Below, in pieces: positions 51,547 through 60,904 of a stretch of 64,000 nt of DNA (positions are counted from its first letter, which is position 1; each line of letters begins with the position of its first letter). The stretch comes from CATQHD01 sp965243165 (GTDB taxonomy: Bacteria > Actinomycetota > Acidimicrobiia > Spongiisociales > Spongiisociaceae): NCBI GenBank assembly GCA_965243165.1, contig OZ251535.1:1178001-1242000 (forward strand). Direction: 5' to 3'. The translations under genes and the position numbers were made by a program. Below the pieces are notes generated by a model, which was not told the DNA's origin, did not search any database, and saw nothing but the letters and a program-made list of their open reading frames with translations.

Positions 51547-52542
51547 ATGACTGTTTCGGATGCATCCGCCGCCGGTTTCTACGACCGGCTCCATGTCGAG
51601 AGCTGGGCGCCCGAATACGGCCCTTCGCTGGAGGCCTCCGACGACGATGCAGGCCCGGTTTCTCCGGTCGACCCCACTGTGGAAGCCGAGGACTGGAAGC
51701 CCTTCGCGGGCGGCGCCGGGGGCGCGCCCGGCCGGGTGGTGTTCGTGGACGGGGTGCGGCGCATCGAGGCCCGACTGACCTTGGACCATCCGGTCGAAGG
51801 TCCGGTGCCGGGCATCCTGGGGGCGTTCGGGGTGGGGGCGGTGATATGGGACCGGGCAGCCCGGCGTTCCAGCTTCACCGAGTTGACAGTCGAGCGGCTG
51901 GCGGTCATGGCCAAGGGGCTGGCAGTGGACATCGACCGCATCGGCGGCCTTCCCGTTTCCCCCGAATCGACGCCGGGCGGCGGCCCGTCCGATTTGACGG
52001 CCCACCTCCAGCAGCGGATGCGCAGAGCCGAAGGCAGGCTCGCCGACTCCTTCGCCGGCCCCGATTGCCTGGTGGTTGCCGACGGCCCTTTCCGCGAGCT
52101 GCGCGCCCGGCCGGTGGTCGGTTACATCAAGACGCATCAGACCTCCTACCTGGATGAGGAGCACGGCGCCCTGATAGGCCGGTTGGGGGCGGGCCAACGC
52201 ACCCCGCTCTTCCTGATCGACGCCGAACGCCACCCCCGCTACTCCTGGTATCTGCGGCTGGCCGATCTGCCGGGCGGCCATTCGTGGACCGGGGTGGTGC
52301 GCTGCGAGGCGGCCGCCTCCCTCGGGGTCGACCGGGCGGCGGAGATGGCGGGCTGGACGGCCGCCCTCCTGCCCCGGCTGGCCTCCGAAGGCCACATCGA
52401 CCGGCGGGCGCCCCAGAACCTGGTGCCGATCGCCGCCCTCGAGCGGGAGCTGCGCAAACACATGGGCGACCAGAACCTGGCCGAACGCGCCCTGCGCACC
52501 GCAGTGCGCCGCCTCCGTCTAGCCGGCGCCGGCGCAGGATAG
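51547..52542 (+). CDS. nurA: NurA-family nuclease
   Basis: 331 aa. NurA is a Mn-dependent ring nuclease that works with the HerA pump in DNA end resection. The first acidic motif is in VVFVDGVRRIEARL (about residue 67) and the second in LVVADGPFRE (about 178). GYIKTHQTSYL follows, the family's conserved Lys region. ATG 51547 is preferred over 51538 because of the promoter. herA follows after ten bases, then sbcD and sbcC. It is a true member by motif order and context, although diverged from archaeal NurA. Confidence 0.83.
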   Translation: MTVSDASAAGFYDRLHVESWAPEYGPSLEASDDDAGPVSPVDPTVEAEDWKPFAGGAGGAPGRVVFVDGVRRIEARLTLDHPVEGPVPGILGAFGVGAVIWDRAARRSSFTELTVERLAVMAKGLAVDIDRIGGLPVSPESTPGGGPSDLTAHLQQRMRRAEGRLADSFAGPDCLVVADGPFRELRARPVVGYIKTHQTSYLDEEHGALIGRLGAGQRTPLFLIDAERHPRYSWYLRLADLPGGHSWTGVVRCEAAASLGVDRAAEMAGWTAALLPRLASEGHIDRRAPQNLVPIAALERELRKHMGDQNLAERALRTAVRRLRLAGAGAG

Positions 52543-52552
52543 GAGGCCGGCG

Positions 52553-54298
52553 ATGCCAGACCGACGAGACCGGAGCGGCCCCCGCCCGGTGGGGAGGGTG
52601 ATCTCCTCGGAGCACACCAACACCCAGGAGTTCCGGGTGGTGCTGAACGACGACAGCTACCTCCAGCTCGATGACCTGGTGGTGCTGGAGACCGAGGTGC
52701 CGGGGGCGGGGACGGTCCGCACCTACGGTGTGGTTACCGAATCTCAGGCCGTCTACGAGGGGGCGCAGTACGAATCCGACACCTTCCGCATCGCCGAGGA
52801 GGGCATCCTCCCCGCCGCCAAGATCCGGTCGGCGCAGGCGGCGGTAACCAGGGTCGACCCGGAGCTGTGGGTGGCGCCCGACCCGGGCGGCGAGGTTCAC
52901 CGCGCCGCCGGCGAACAGCGCGACAAGGCCCTCTACAAGGACGAAATGGGCCGCCCCCTGCCGGTCGGGATCGGGCGCGACATGGAACCCGTGTACGCGG
53001 ACCTCGACTTCTTCGACGGGCGCAAGGGCGGCCACATGTCGATCTCGGGCATCTCGGGGGTGGCCACCAAGACCTCCTACGCCCTGTTCTTCCTGCGCAT
53101 GCTCACCGCCCGCCCTGCTCTGGTGGGGGAGGGGGCCGCCAACCTGCGGATCCTGGTGTTCAACGTCAAGGGCGAGGATCTGCTGTGGCTCGACAAGCCC
53201 AACCGCTTCCTCGACCAGGATGCAGTGGACGCCTGGAACATCTTGGAGGTGGAACCGGCCCCCTTCCCGCAGGTGAGCTTCTGGGCGCCGCCCCGCCCCC
53301 GGTCCGGGGACGCGGTGCTCCCCGACACGGGCGGGCGGATGGAGGGGATCGAGGCCTTCGCGTGGACGCCCCGGGAGTTCATCGAGGAGGGCCTGTTGGC
53401 CTTCCTGTTCACCGACGCCTCCGACTACAGCAACCAGATCTCCTTCGTGGAGGAACGGGTGCGCGCCCAGTTGCGGCGGCGGGCGGCGGACGTCGCCGGT
53501 GAACCGGGGGCGGTGGTGCTGCGCCCGCCGCCCGACGGGGGCTGGCGCGGCCAACAGGTCCGCCCCGACCAGGGGGAACGGGTGATCCGCACCCTGGCCG
53601 ACCTCGTAGAGGCCTTGGACGAATACCTCGACCCCCCCGACGGTTCGGACCCCGACCCGGCCTGGTCGGGCCGCACCCAGACGGGGACCATCTCGGCTTT
53701 CATGCGCCGCCTCCATTCCGCCTCCCACCGGCTCGGCCACCTGGTGCGGGCGGGGCCGAGCCGCCGCATCGACCGCCATGCCGCCCAGGTAACCGTGGTC
53801 TCCATCCAGACCCTCCACGATCTGGGGCAGCGCTTCGTGGTGGGCGCCCTGCTCAAGGAGGCCTTCGAGGAGAAGGAGAAGACCGGGCACCGTCTGCCGC
53901 TGTCGGTGATCGTGCTCGACGAGCTCAACAAGTACGCCCCGCGGGAGGGCCGCAGTCCGCTCAAGGAGATGCTGATCGACATCGCTCAACGGGGCCGCTC
54001 TCTAGGGGTGCTGCTGGTGGGCGCCCAGCAGACCGCCTCGCGGGTGGCGCCCGAAGTGCTGGAGAACGCCGCCCTGCGGGTGGCCGGACGCCTCGACGCC
54101 GCCGAAGCCGCCCGGTCCGAATACGGATGGATGCTCCCCTCCACCCGCGCCCGGGCCCGCCTCCTGAAACCGGGCACCATGGTGCTTTCCCAGCCCGCCA
54201 TCCCGGTGCCCCTGGTGCTCACCTTTCCGTTCCCGGCCTGGGCCACCCGCCGGGAGGAAGCCGAAAACCCGGGCGAAAACCCCTTCGAGGGCCTTTAG
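52553..54298 (+). CDS. herA: HerA-like DNA-translocating ATPase
   Basis: 581 aa. An N-terminal HAS-barrel-like beta domain (about 10-100; VGRVISSEHTNTQEFRVVL, YLQLDDLVVLE), a RecA-type hexameric ATPase core with Walker B VIVLDELNKYAP (about 460) and a sensor/arginine-finger region VLLVGAQQTASRVAPEVLENAALRV. The Walker A reads GISGVATKTS (about 163-172), with Thr in place of the usual Gly before Lys. AGGAGG at 52541-52546 sets ATG 52553. With NurA it forms a pump-nuclease that widens DNA ends opened by Mre11-Rad50. Confidence 0.87.
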   Translation: MPDRRDRSGPRPVGRVISSEHTNTQEFRVVLNDDSYLQLDDLVVLETEVPGAGTVRTYGVVTESQAVYEGAQYESDTFRIAEEGILPAAKIRSAQAAVTRVDPELWVAPDPGGEVHRAAGEQRDKALYKDEMGRPLPVGIGRDMEPVYADLDFFDGRKGGHMSISGISGVATKTSYALFFLRMLTARPALVGEGAANLRILVFNVKGEDLLWLDKPNRFLDQDAVDAWNILEVEPAPFPQVSFWAPPRPRSGDAVLPDTGGRMEGIEAFAWTPREFIEEGLLAFLFTDASDYSNQISFVEERVRAQLRRRAADVAGEPGAVVLRPPPDGGWRGQQVRPDQGERVIRTLADLVEALDEYLDPPDGSDPDPAWSGRTQTGTISAFMRRLHSASHRLGHLVRAGPSRRIDRHAAQVTVVSIQTLHDLGQRFVVGALLKEAFEEKEKTGHRLPLSVIVLDELNKYAPREGRSPLKEMLIDIAQRGRSLGVLLVGAQQTASRVAPEVLENAALRVAGRLDAAEAARSEYGWMLPSTRARARLLKPGTMVLSQPAIPVPLVLTFPFPAWATRREEAENPGENPFEGL

Positions 54299-54313
54299 GC
54301 GGAGCGGGGGCAG

Positions 54314-55483
54314 ATGCGCATCCTCCATACCTCCGACTGGCACATCGGCAAGAAGATCGGCCGCTTCGACCGCCTCGACGAATACCGGGAGGTCATCGAC
54401 GAGGTAGCGGACGCAGCCGAGCGGGAACAGGTCGACCTGGTGGTCCACAGCGGCGACGTGTTCGACCGGCCCATCCCTCCGATGGCCTCCCTCGCCCTCG
54501 GCCTGGAGGGCCTGGTCCGGCTGACCGGCGGGGGGAAGAGGCCGGCGGCGGTCATCGCCGGCAACCACGACTCGCCCGCCCTGTTCGAGATATTGGCGGA
54601 GTTCATGGCCGCCCGCAATGTGCATCTGGTGGGGGAGATCAAACCCCCGGACGAGGGCGGGGTGCTCGAGCTCGACACTCCTGGCGGGCGGGCGGTGGTT
54701 TCATGTTTCCCGTTCTTGAGGGAGGGCCGGGCCTTCAACGTGTGGACGCCGCCCGGCGGTCAGTACAAGAAGTACGCCGACCGGCTGGGGAGCATCGCCA
54801 AGGCCTACGCCGAGTCCGCCCACCGGAAGGCGGGCGGCGGTGCGGTTACGGTGCTGGCCGCCCATTTCCTGGTGGGGGGCGCCAAGGTGCACGGCCACGG
54901 CGCTCCCAGGGGGGAGCGGGCCCTCCACATGGGCGAGGTCTACGCCGCCGATCCCCGGGCCATCCCGCCCGGCCCCCAGTATGTGGCGCTCGGCCATATC
55001 CACGCCCCGCAGCGGGCGCCGGGGGCGGCGGCCCCGGCCGAGTACGCCGGCTCGCTCCTGGAGCTCGACTTCGGCGAGGCGGGGGAGCAGAAGCGGGTGG
55101 TGGTGGTGGACGTCGAGCCCGGCCTCCCCGCCCAGGTGCGCTCGGTCCCGCTGGCGGGCGGCCGCCGGCTGCTGCGCCCGGCCGGAACCTGGGAGGAGAT
55201 CGAAGATATGGAGGGCCTCGACGAGGCGTTCCTCGACCTCACGGTGCACACCGAAGGCCCTGACCCGGGGCTGGCCGACCGGGCCCGGGAGCGGTTCCCC
55301 TATCTGGTCAAGGTGCGGGCCGAGTATCCGAAGGCCGAGTCGGAGCGGCGCTCGCGGGAGGGGCGGGCCGTCTCCGACCTGTACGGGGACTACTACCGGC
55401 GCATCGAGGGGGTCGAACCTCCGGAGGAGCTCATCGAGGCGCTGCGGAAGCTGATGGAGGAGGAGGCCGGTGCGCCCGCTTGA
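54314..55483 (+). CDS. sbcD: Mre11/SbcD-type DNA exonuclease
   Basis: 389 aa. The five phosphoesterase motifs are in order: HTSDWHIGK, HSGDVFDRP, AGNHDS, LAAHFL and ALGHIHAP. A capping domain follows from about residue 275. It trims DNA ends and opens hairpins with SbcC. It follows herA by 15 bases and overlaps sbcC by 14 bases. Confidence 0.93.
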   Translation: MRILHTSDWHIGKKIGRFDRLDEYREVIDEVADAAEREQVDLVVHSGDVFDRPIPPMASLALGLEGLVRLTGGGKRPAAVIAGNHDSPALFEILAEFMAARNVHLVGEIKPPDEGGVLELDTPGGRAVVSCFPFLREGRAFNVWTPPGGQYKKYADRLGSIAKAYAESAHRKAGGGAVTVLAAHFLVGGAKVHGHGAPRGERALHMGEVYAADPRAIPPGPQYVALGHIHAPQRAPGAAAPAEYAGSLLELDFGEAGEQKRVVVVDVEPGLPAQVRSVPLAGGRRLLRPAGTWEEIEDMEGLDEAFLDLTVHTEGPDPGLADRARERFPYLVKVRAEYPKAESERRSREGRAVSDLYGDYYRRIEGVEPPEELIEALRKLMEEEAGAPA

Positions 55484-58007
55484 ACTTCGTCTTCGGAACT
55501 TCCGGTCTTTCCGCGGGGAGGGCCACACCTTCGACTTCCGCGGACGGCGTCTGATCGGGGTGGTGGGTCCGATCGGCTCGGGCAAGAGCACCATCCTCGA
55601 TGCGATCGCCTTCGCCCTCTACGGCTGCACCCCCCGCATCAACAGAGAAACCAGGTCGCTCATCCACCAGCAGGCCGACCACGCGGCGGCGGCGCTGCGG
55701 TTCGAAGTCGATGGGGAAGTATGGGAGGCGGTCCGCAACCTGCGGCGGAGCGGCCAGAGCCAGCACGCCCTGTACAAGCTGTCGGCCGACGAACCGGACG
55801 CCGGCGAGGTCGAGAAGGTGTTGCAGCAGCGGGAGGTGAATGCCCGGGTCCAGGAGCTGCTCGGCCTGGACTTTCCGGGGTTCAGCCGGTCGGTGCTGCT
55901 GGCTCAGGGCCGATTTGCCGAGTTCCTGAACGCCCGCCCGGCGGAGAGGGACAAGGTGCTCAAGGGGGTGTTCGGCTACGAACGAATCGGCTTGATCCGC
56001 GATCTCGCCCGCCGAGCCGCCGCCGCCGGAAAGCACGAGATCGAAAAGCTGGACATCCGCTTGGAGAACGCCCGGGCGGCGGAAGAACGCCTGTCGAAGC
56101 GCCGGGAAGAGCTGGCCGCCGCCGCCGGCCGTCTGGCGGAGCTGGAGAAAGTGCGGCCCGCGTTCGACGAACTGGCCGAGCGCATCCGCGCCGCTTCCGA
56201 GAAGAGGGGCAAAGCCGAAGACCAGCTGGCCGAACTCCGCCGCCGGGCAAAGGATCTGCCCAACAAGACCAAGGCGGAGCGCAGCCTGAAAAAGGCCCGC
56301 AAGGTGCGCGCCCTGCGGTCCGAGGCCGAGCGGAAGCTGGCGGCCGCCGAGCAGGGGGCGGCCGAGGCGAAGGAGGCGGCCGAGGCCGAGCGGGTGGAGG
56401 AGCGCGAGCAGAGTTGGAACGAAGCCAACCGCTTGGTGGTGCGGCTGGAGGACCGTCAGAAGGCGGCCGAAGAAGCGTCCGCAGCTGCGGCCAAAGCAGC
56501 CGCCGAGGTCGCGGAGGGTGAGAAGTCGGTCGAGGCCGCCCGGTCGAAGCTGGCCTCCGCCGAGGCGGGCTTCGCCCGCGCCGAAGCGGCCGCGCAGGAA
56601 GCCGACGCCGATCTGAGCCGGGCCGAGAAGCTGCTGCAGGACGCCCGGCGCGCCGACATGGCCGGCTCGCTGCGGGAACAGCTGGCCGAAGGGGACGACT
56701 GCCCGGTGTGCGAACAACCCGTGCTTCGGGTTCCCCCCGTTGCCGCCGCCGGCGCCGCAGCCGCCGAGAAGGCCGTGAAGCAAGCGCGCTCCGCGCAGAA
56801 GGGATCGGCGGACCGCCTCCGCACCGCCGCCGGAGCCCTCGGGGCGGCCAAAGCCGCTCTCGAAGGGAAGGAGCAGCGCCTCGACGGATTCCGCCGCCGG
56901 GTCGAGGCGGCGCGGGAAGCGGAAGCCGAACGAAGCGCCCTTCTCGACCGCAGCCGCCGCGAGATGGACCGCCTGCTGGGCGAGGGCGACCCCGCCGCCC
57001 TGCTGAAGGCGGAACGGGCCGCCCTGAATGCTTTTCACAGCAGGGCGGCCGAGGCCCGGCGGGTACTGGAGGCCGCACAGAAAAGGTTCAACAAAGCCGG
57101 CGCGGAGGAGAAGCAGGCGCAGCGGGCGGTGGCGGATCTGCGCATCCGGATCGCCGCCCTCGCCGCCCGGCTGCCGGCCGGCCCGGAGGTTTCAGAGGAC
57201 GACCCCGAGGCGGTCAGGGCGGCGTTGACGGCCCTCCACGCCGACTGGAAACAGGTCACATCTGATCTGCAGCGGGCGGCGGCGGAGGCGAGAACCGAAG
57301 CCGAGGCGGAAGCCGCCCGGCTGGCCGAGCTGCGGGCGGAGCACGGTGTCGAGGGTTCGATAGAGGAGGCCTCGGCCGCGGCCGGCGCCAAACGCGAACA
57401 GCTCGAGGCCTACATCGAACAGGACGAACAGCTGCTGGCCGGCGCGAAGGAGCTGGCGGCGGAGAAAAAGGCCCATCGCGCCGAGGTCCGTTTGCACGAG
57501 CGGCTGGTCAAGGATCTGACCGACGCCCGTTTCGTCCGCTTCCTGTTGGACGAAGAGCGGGCGGCGCTGGCCGGTCTGGGTTCGGAGCACTTCGAGCGGC
57601 TGTCGTCGGGCCGGTACCGCTTCACCGAGGACGGTGAGTTCTCGGTGGTGGACCTCAACGCCGCCGAGGCGGTGCGGCGGGCGGACAGCCTGTCGGGCGG
57701 CGAGACCTTCCTGGCGTCGCTGGGGCTGGCGCTCGGTCTGGCCGAGATGGTGGGGCGCCGGGGCGGCCGCTTGGACGCCTTCTTCTTGGACGAAGGCTTC
57801 GGCGCCCTCGACCCCGAGCACCTGGACCTGGCGATGGAGGGCATCGAGTCCCTGGTGTCCGCCCGCGAGCAACGCCTGGTGGTGGTGGTTTCCCACATCC
57901 CCGAAGTCCAGAACCGCATCGAAGACCTGATCGTGCTCGGCAACCACCCCATCACCGGCGACTCGAAGGTGGTGTCCGGCGGAGCCGGCCGGCCGCAGCC
58001 TTCTTGA
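55470..58007 (+). CDS. sbcC: Rad50/SbcC-type SMC ATPase
   Basis: 845 aa. Walker A GPIGSGKST (33-41) at the N-terminus, long Ala/Glu-rich coiled coils on both sides of a zinc hook C411-P-V-C414, signature LSGGE (about 743) and Walker B FFLDEGFGALD (about 770). This is a compact version of the 1000-residue E. coli protein, nearer in size to archaeal Rad50. AGGAGG inside sbcD sets GTG 55470. Last gene of nurA-herA-sbcD-sbcC. Confidence 0.93.
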   Translation: MRPLELRLRNFRSFRGEGHTFDFRGRRLIGVVGPIGSGKSTILDAIAFALYGCTPRINRETRSLIHQQADHAAAALRFEVDGEVWEAVRNLRRSGQSQHALYKLSADEPDAGEVEKVLQQREVNARVQELLGLDFPGFSRSVLLAQGRFAEFLNARPAERDKVLKGVFGYERIGLIRDLARRAAAAGKHEIEKLDIRLENARAAEERLSKRREELAAAAGRLAELEKVRPAFDELAERIRAASEKRGKAEDQLAELRRRAKDLPNKTKAERSLKKARKVRALRSEAERKLAAAEQGAAEAKEAAEAERVEEREQSWNEANRLVVRLEDRQKAAEEASAAAAKAAAEVAEGEKSVEAARSKLASAEAGFARAEAAAQEADADLSRAEKLLQDARRADMAGSLREQLAEGDDCPVCEQPVLRVPPVAAAGAAAAEKAVKQARSAQKGSADRLRTAAGALGAAKAALEGKEQRLDGFRRRVEAAREAEAERSALLDRSRREMDRLLGEGDPAALLKAERAALNAFHSRAAEARRVLEAAQKRFNKAGAEEKQAQRAVADLRIRIAALAARLPAGPEVSEDDPEAVRAALTALHADWKQVTSDLQRAAAEARTEAEAEAARLAELRAEHGVEGSIEEASAAAGAKREQLEAYIEQDEQLLAGAKELAAEKKAHRAEVRLHERLVKDLTDARFVRFLLDEERAALAGLGSEHFERLSSGRYRFTEDGEFSVVDLNAAEAVRRADSLSGGETFLASLGLALGLAEMVGRRGGRLDAFFLDEGFGALDPEHLDLAMEGIESLVSAREQRLVVVVSHIPEVQNRIEDLIVLGNHPITGDSKVVSGGAGRPQPS

Positions 58008-58026
58008 CCTGCGCCGGATCACCGGC

Positions 58027-58956
58027 TCACCGGTGAAGCGGTTCACCCGATTCGATGTCGTATCGTTCCAGATAGTCCTCGATGCTGCGGACGTACGCCC
58101 GGATCTGGGCCCCGTTGGGATCGTCGGCGGGGAACCAGCCGGCGGCGTATGAAACCGCTCGGCAGGCCGCCCGCGCCAGGCCGGCCAACATCTCCGAAGA
58201 GGCCTCGAGGCCTTGCCCGGTGCTGCGGCAACCGGCTTCGGTGCGCCATGGCGTGATCGCATCGGCGCCGGGCGGCTCCAACAGAGGGAGGACGGCCCGG
58301 CGGTGAGTTTCCGAGAGCTGGGCGCAGAGCCTGCCTATGTTGTGGCCCCGCGCTGCCCGGTCAGGGTCGGCCTCTAGATGTATCAGCGTCTTGAGCGACA
58401 GTTCCACCACCATATGAGCATTCCCGCAACCGCTTTGCAGCCGTTCGTTCATACGCATCCATATATCCACCATTTCGCTGCTGCTTCGTTCGATTCGACC
58501 GGGGCCGATATGCTCTAGCAACTCACCCAAAGCAACTCTTGCTTCCTCCAATCGGGCAAGGGATTCCGCGTAGTCGCTGTCGGGCATCACCATCTCCTTG
58601 TTCCAATCCACATCGACGCCAACAGGCCGGTTCACGAGAACCCTCCCATGCCGGGCGATCCGCCCTTCGAGCGATGTGCGCACCTTGGTGGTGCGCATCC
58701 TCCACTCCGCTCGGTCGGTCACGCTCACATCCACCGGGAACTCCACGGCCCGCTCCGCCAGTTCCTCCAGCTCGCACCCCTTTTCCCGGCGTCTTTCGTA
58801 GTCCAGATCGTCGAAGACGGCCATCAGGTCGATGTCGCTGTGCTCGTCGGCTTCCCCGCGGGCCACCGAACCGAACAGCACCACCCGGCCCGCCCCCGCC
58901 TCCGCCAAGGCCGCCGCCGCCCGTTCCGCGGCGGCCCGCACCGGCGCCGCCGCCAT
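58027..58956 (-). CDS. MNT nucleotidyltransferase fused to HEPN domain
   Basis: 309 aa. Minimal nucleotidyltransferase domain first: G29-S30 (LFGSVARGEADEHSDIDL), D41 and D43, with a third Asp at about 76. From about residue 125 an all-helical HEPN-like domain contains GHNIGRLCAQL (H205), the place of the RNase motif, although a clean R-x4-6-H is not obvious. MNT and HEPN usually form a two-gene antitoxin-toxin pair in which MNT modifies HEPN; here both are one chain. ATG 58956 overlaps the stop of the NIPSNAP-like gene (TGATG). Confidence 0.82.
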   Translation of the reverse strand: MAAAPVRAAAERAAAALAEAGAGRVVLFGSVARGEADEHSDIDLMAVFDDLDYERRREKGCELEELAERAVEFPVDVSVTDRAEWRMRTTKVRTSLEGRIARHGRVLVNRPVGVDVDWNKEMVMPDSDYAESLARLEEARVALGELLEHIGPGRIERSSSEMVDIWMRMNERLQSGCGNAHMVVELSLKTLIHLEADPDRAARGHNIGRLCAQLSETHRRAVLPLLEPPGADAITPWRTEAGCRSTGQGLEASSEMLAGLARAACRAVSYAAGWFPADDPNGAQIRAYVRSIEDYLERYDIESGEPLHR

Positions 58957-59255
58957 CAGAACTCCGTGAGCATCCGGGCGTCTACATTGGTGATGTAGTC
59001 CATGGGGTCGAAGGACATCTCACCGCGGCGGGGGTCGGCGTAGTAGCGCTGCTCGGCCTCCTCGAAGGTACCGTCCCCGTCGTAGTGGACGATCCACACG
59101 TACTGATAGGCCGCCTCGACCAGCCAGGGGCCCTCCCGCCGGAAGCCGTGGTCGAGGCGGATCGGCAGGAGCTCCTCGTCCACCTTGGCGGCGAACTCCT
59201 CCAGCGTTCCGGGCTTCAGGTCGTAGATGCGGAGTTGAGCGGGCATGGCTCTCAT
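58956..59255 (-). CDS. NIPSNAP-like ferredoxin-fold protein
   Basis: 99 aa. RIYDLKPGTLEEFAAKVDEELLPI and VWIVHYDGDGTFEEAEQRYYAD fit the dimeric alpha-beta barrel of NIPSNAP/antibiotic-biosynthesis monooxygenase-like proteins. ATG 59255 overlaps the methyltransferase stop (ATGA); its own stop overlaps the MNT-HEPN start. Double coupling between a methyltransferase and a toxin-like protein is unexpected for this family. A cofactor-free oxygenase or a binding protein are both possible. Confidence 0.75.
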   Translation of the reverse strand: MRAMPAQLRIYDLKPGTLEEFAAKVDEELLPIRLDHGFRREGPWLVEAAYQYVWIVHYDGDGTFEEAEQRYYADPRRGEMSFDPMDYITNVDARMLTEF

Positions 59256-60865
59256 GGTACACGGCCTCCTTCGGGTTTCTTCACCGGGGCCTTCGAACGC
59301 CTTCCGGCCCGCTCGAGGTACAGGTCCAGCGTTTTCTCCCTCGCCCACACCAGATCGATCAGGTCTTTTTTCGGGATCTGGAGCTCCCCGGCGGAGATGA
59401 TCTCGCGGCGGAACTCGTCCAGCGGGATGCGGCGGTCCTTCTTCCGCTGGTTGTGATACGGGCACAGGGGCGCCCGGTTGGGCAGCCGGTTGGACCCCTC
59501 CGCCGACCTCGGGTCGATGTGGTCCAGATGGAAGTTGATGGGCTTGCGGATGACCTCCCCGTCCGGCCTCCGGTTGGCGAAGCCGCAGCACCAGGCTTTA
59601 TAGCCGGACAGCTCCAGCAGCATGACCAGCATCTCCCGAGCCGGTATATCGGACGCCGGAACCTTGTACCTGCGTTCGCGGGGCTTCATGGCGGGGGCGG
59701 GTTTCGGGTCTTGGGTAACCCGTTCGGGGATGCCGTCGGGGCGGATCATCCGGATATCGGCGTCGGCGATCCAGGCGGTTTGCCTGCCCTCCCTCATCTC
59801 CAGCTCGGGGTTCTGGCCGTCCACCGCGTAATGGAACTTGTTGAACTGCCGCCTGACCACGGTCATGGCGCGCGGGTTTATGTCGCAGGCGATCCACTGC
59901 CTGCCCAGCCGTTCCGCGGCCACCGGAACATAGGCGCACCCGGCGAACGGATCCAACACCACGTCGCCGGGGTTGGAAGCAGACCGGATGATGCGTTCGG
60001 CGAGAGCTACGGGTTTCTGGGTGGGATAGCCGGTCCGTTCCGGATCAGTGCTTCCGATATAGGGAATGTTCCACACATCGCGCATGTTCACTAGGTTGTA
60101 CACTCCGTGTCTGTCCTGGAAAAATTCGGCCTGTCCTCCTCCGTAGTTGACCACACCTGGTCTACGCGATTTGGATTTCGTATATGACTTCTCTTTCGGT
60201 TTGTTATAGGTCCATTTGCTGGTTTTTGAATAAAAAAAGATAGTGTCGTGTTTCTTGGAGAATCGAGTGCGCGATGCCCCGCCTGTTCTATACGACCAAA
60301 CTATTTCGTTGCGGAAGTTCTTCTGTCCCAACACCGCGTCCAGCACAAGACGCAGATAGGAGTTGGCAGTGGGGTCACAGTGCAAAAAAACCGAACCGGT
60401 TTGTTTCAGCACCCGGTGCATTTCAATGATGCGGATCGCCATGTAGGCCAGGTAGGCAGCGTGCCCATCCGAATGAGAGTAACGGGCGGCGTCTATGACC
60501 TTTGCCACCGCCTCGTACCGGCCCTCGATCTTGACCAGCCACTCCTCGTGGATGTCTTTTTCCCAGGCCCAGACGTCGTGGAACCGGGCGATAGCTTCTC
60601 CGTTGTCCGGCCAATCGATGTTCGCTTCGGCGGCGGCGGCGCGGTTGTGGATTCCCCAGCCGGCCAGGGTCTGTTTCTCCAAGGCCAGCTCTTCGGCGCT
60701 CAGAGGAGGCTTCAGCGCGCCGGTGAAGGCGTAGTTCTTGGCGAACGGCGGGTCGGTCACGATCAGATCCACCGTTTCGTTGTCCATGGCCCGGAGCATC
60801 TCCAGGTTGTCGGCGATCACCATGCGGCGGTTGAGGGGGTGCGGGGAGTCGAACTGGCTGGTCAT
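59252..60865 (-). CDS. DNA methyltransferase with C-terminal HNH-like domain
   Basis: 537 aa. DPPF at 38-41, then YPTQKP and the SAM site DPFAGCAYVPVAAE (about 315), the beta-class order. Near the C-terminus an HNH-like unit is seen: CCGF, FHLDHIDPRS, NRAPLCPYHNQRK, followed by a helical tail of about 80 residues. It shares long stretches with the protein at 18513-19853 (for example HCDPTAN and FRNEI). The target-recognition part (60060-60420) is AT-richer than the rest. ATG 60865 follows a damage-type promoter by 39 bases. First gene of a coupled trio. Confidence 0.87.
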   Translation of the reverse strand: MTSQFDSPHPLNRRMVIADNLEMLRAMDNETVDLIVTDPPFAKNYAFTGALKPPLSAEELALEKQTLAGWGIHNRAAAAEANIDWPDNGEAIARFHDVWAWEKDIHEEWLVKIEGRYEAVAKVIDAARYSHSDGHAAYLAYMAIRIIEMHRVLKQTGSVFLHCDPTANSYLRLVLDAVLGQKNFRNEIVWSYRTGGASRTRFSKKHDTIFFYSKTSKWTYNKPKEKSYTKSKSRRPGVVNYGGGQAEFFQDRHGVYNLVNMRDVWNIPYIGSTDPERTGYPTQKPVALAERIIRSASNPGDVVLDPFAGCAYVPVAAERLGRQWIACDINPRAMTVVRRQFNKFHYAVDGQNPELEMREGRQTAWIADADIRMIRPDGIPERVTQDPKPAPAMKPRERRYKVPASDIPAREMLVMLLELSGYKAWCCGFANRRPDGEVIRKPINFHLDHIDPRSAEGSNRLPNRAPLCPYHNQRKKDRRIPLDEFRREIISAGELQIPKKDLIDLVWAREKTLDLYLERAGRRSKAPVKKPEGGRVP

Positions 60866-60904
60866 CGCGTCTCCTTGCCCGGCGAATGTTTCACGTACCG
60901 CCTC

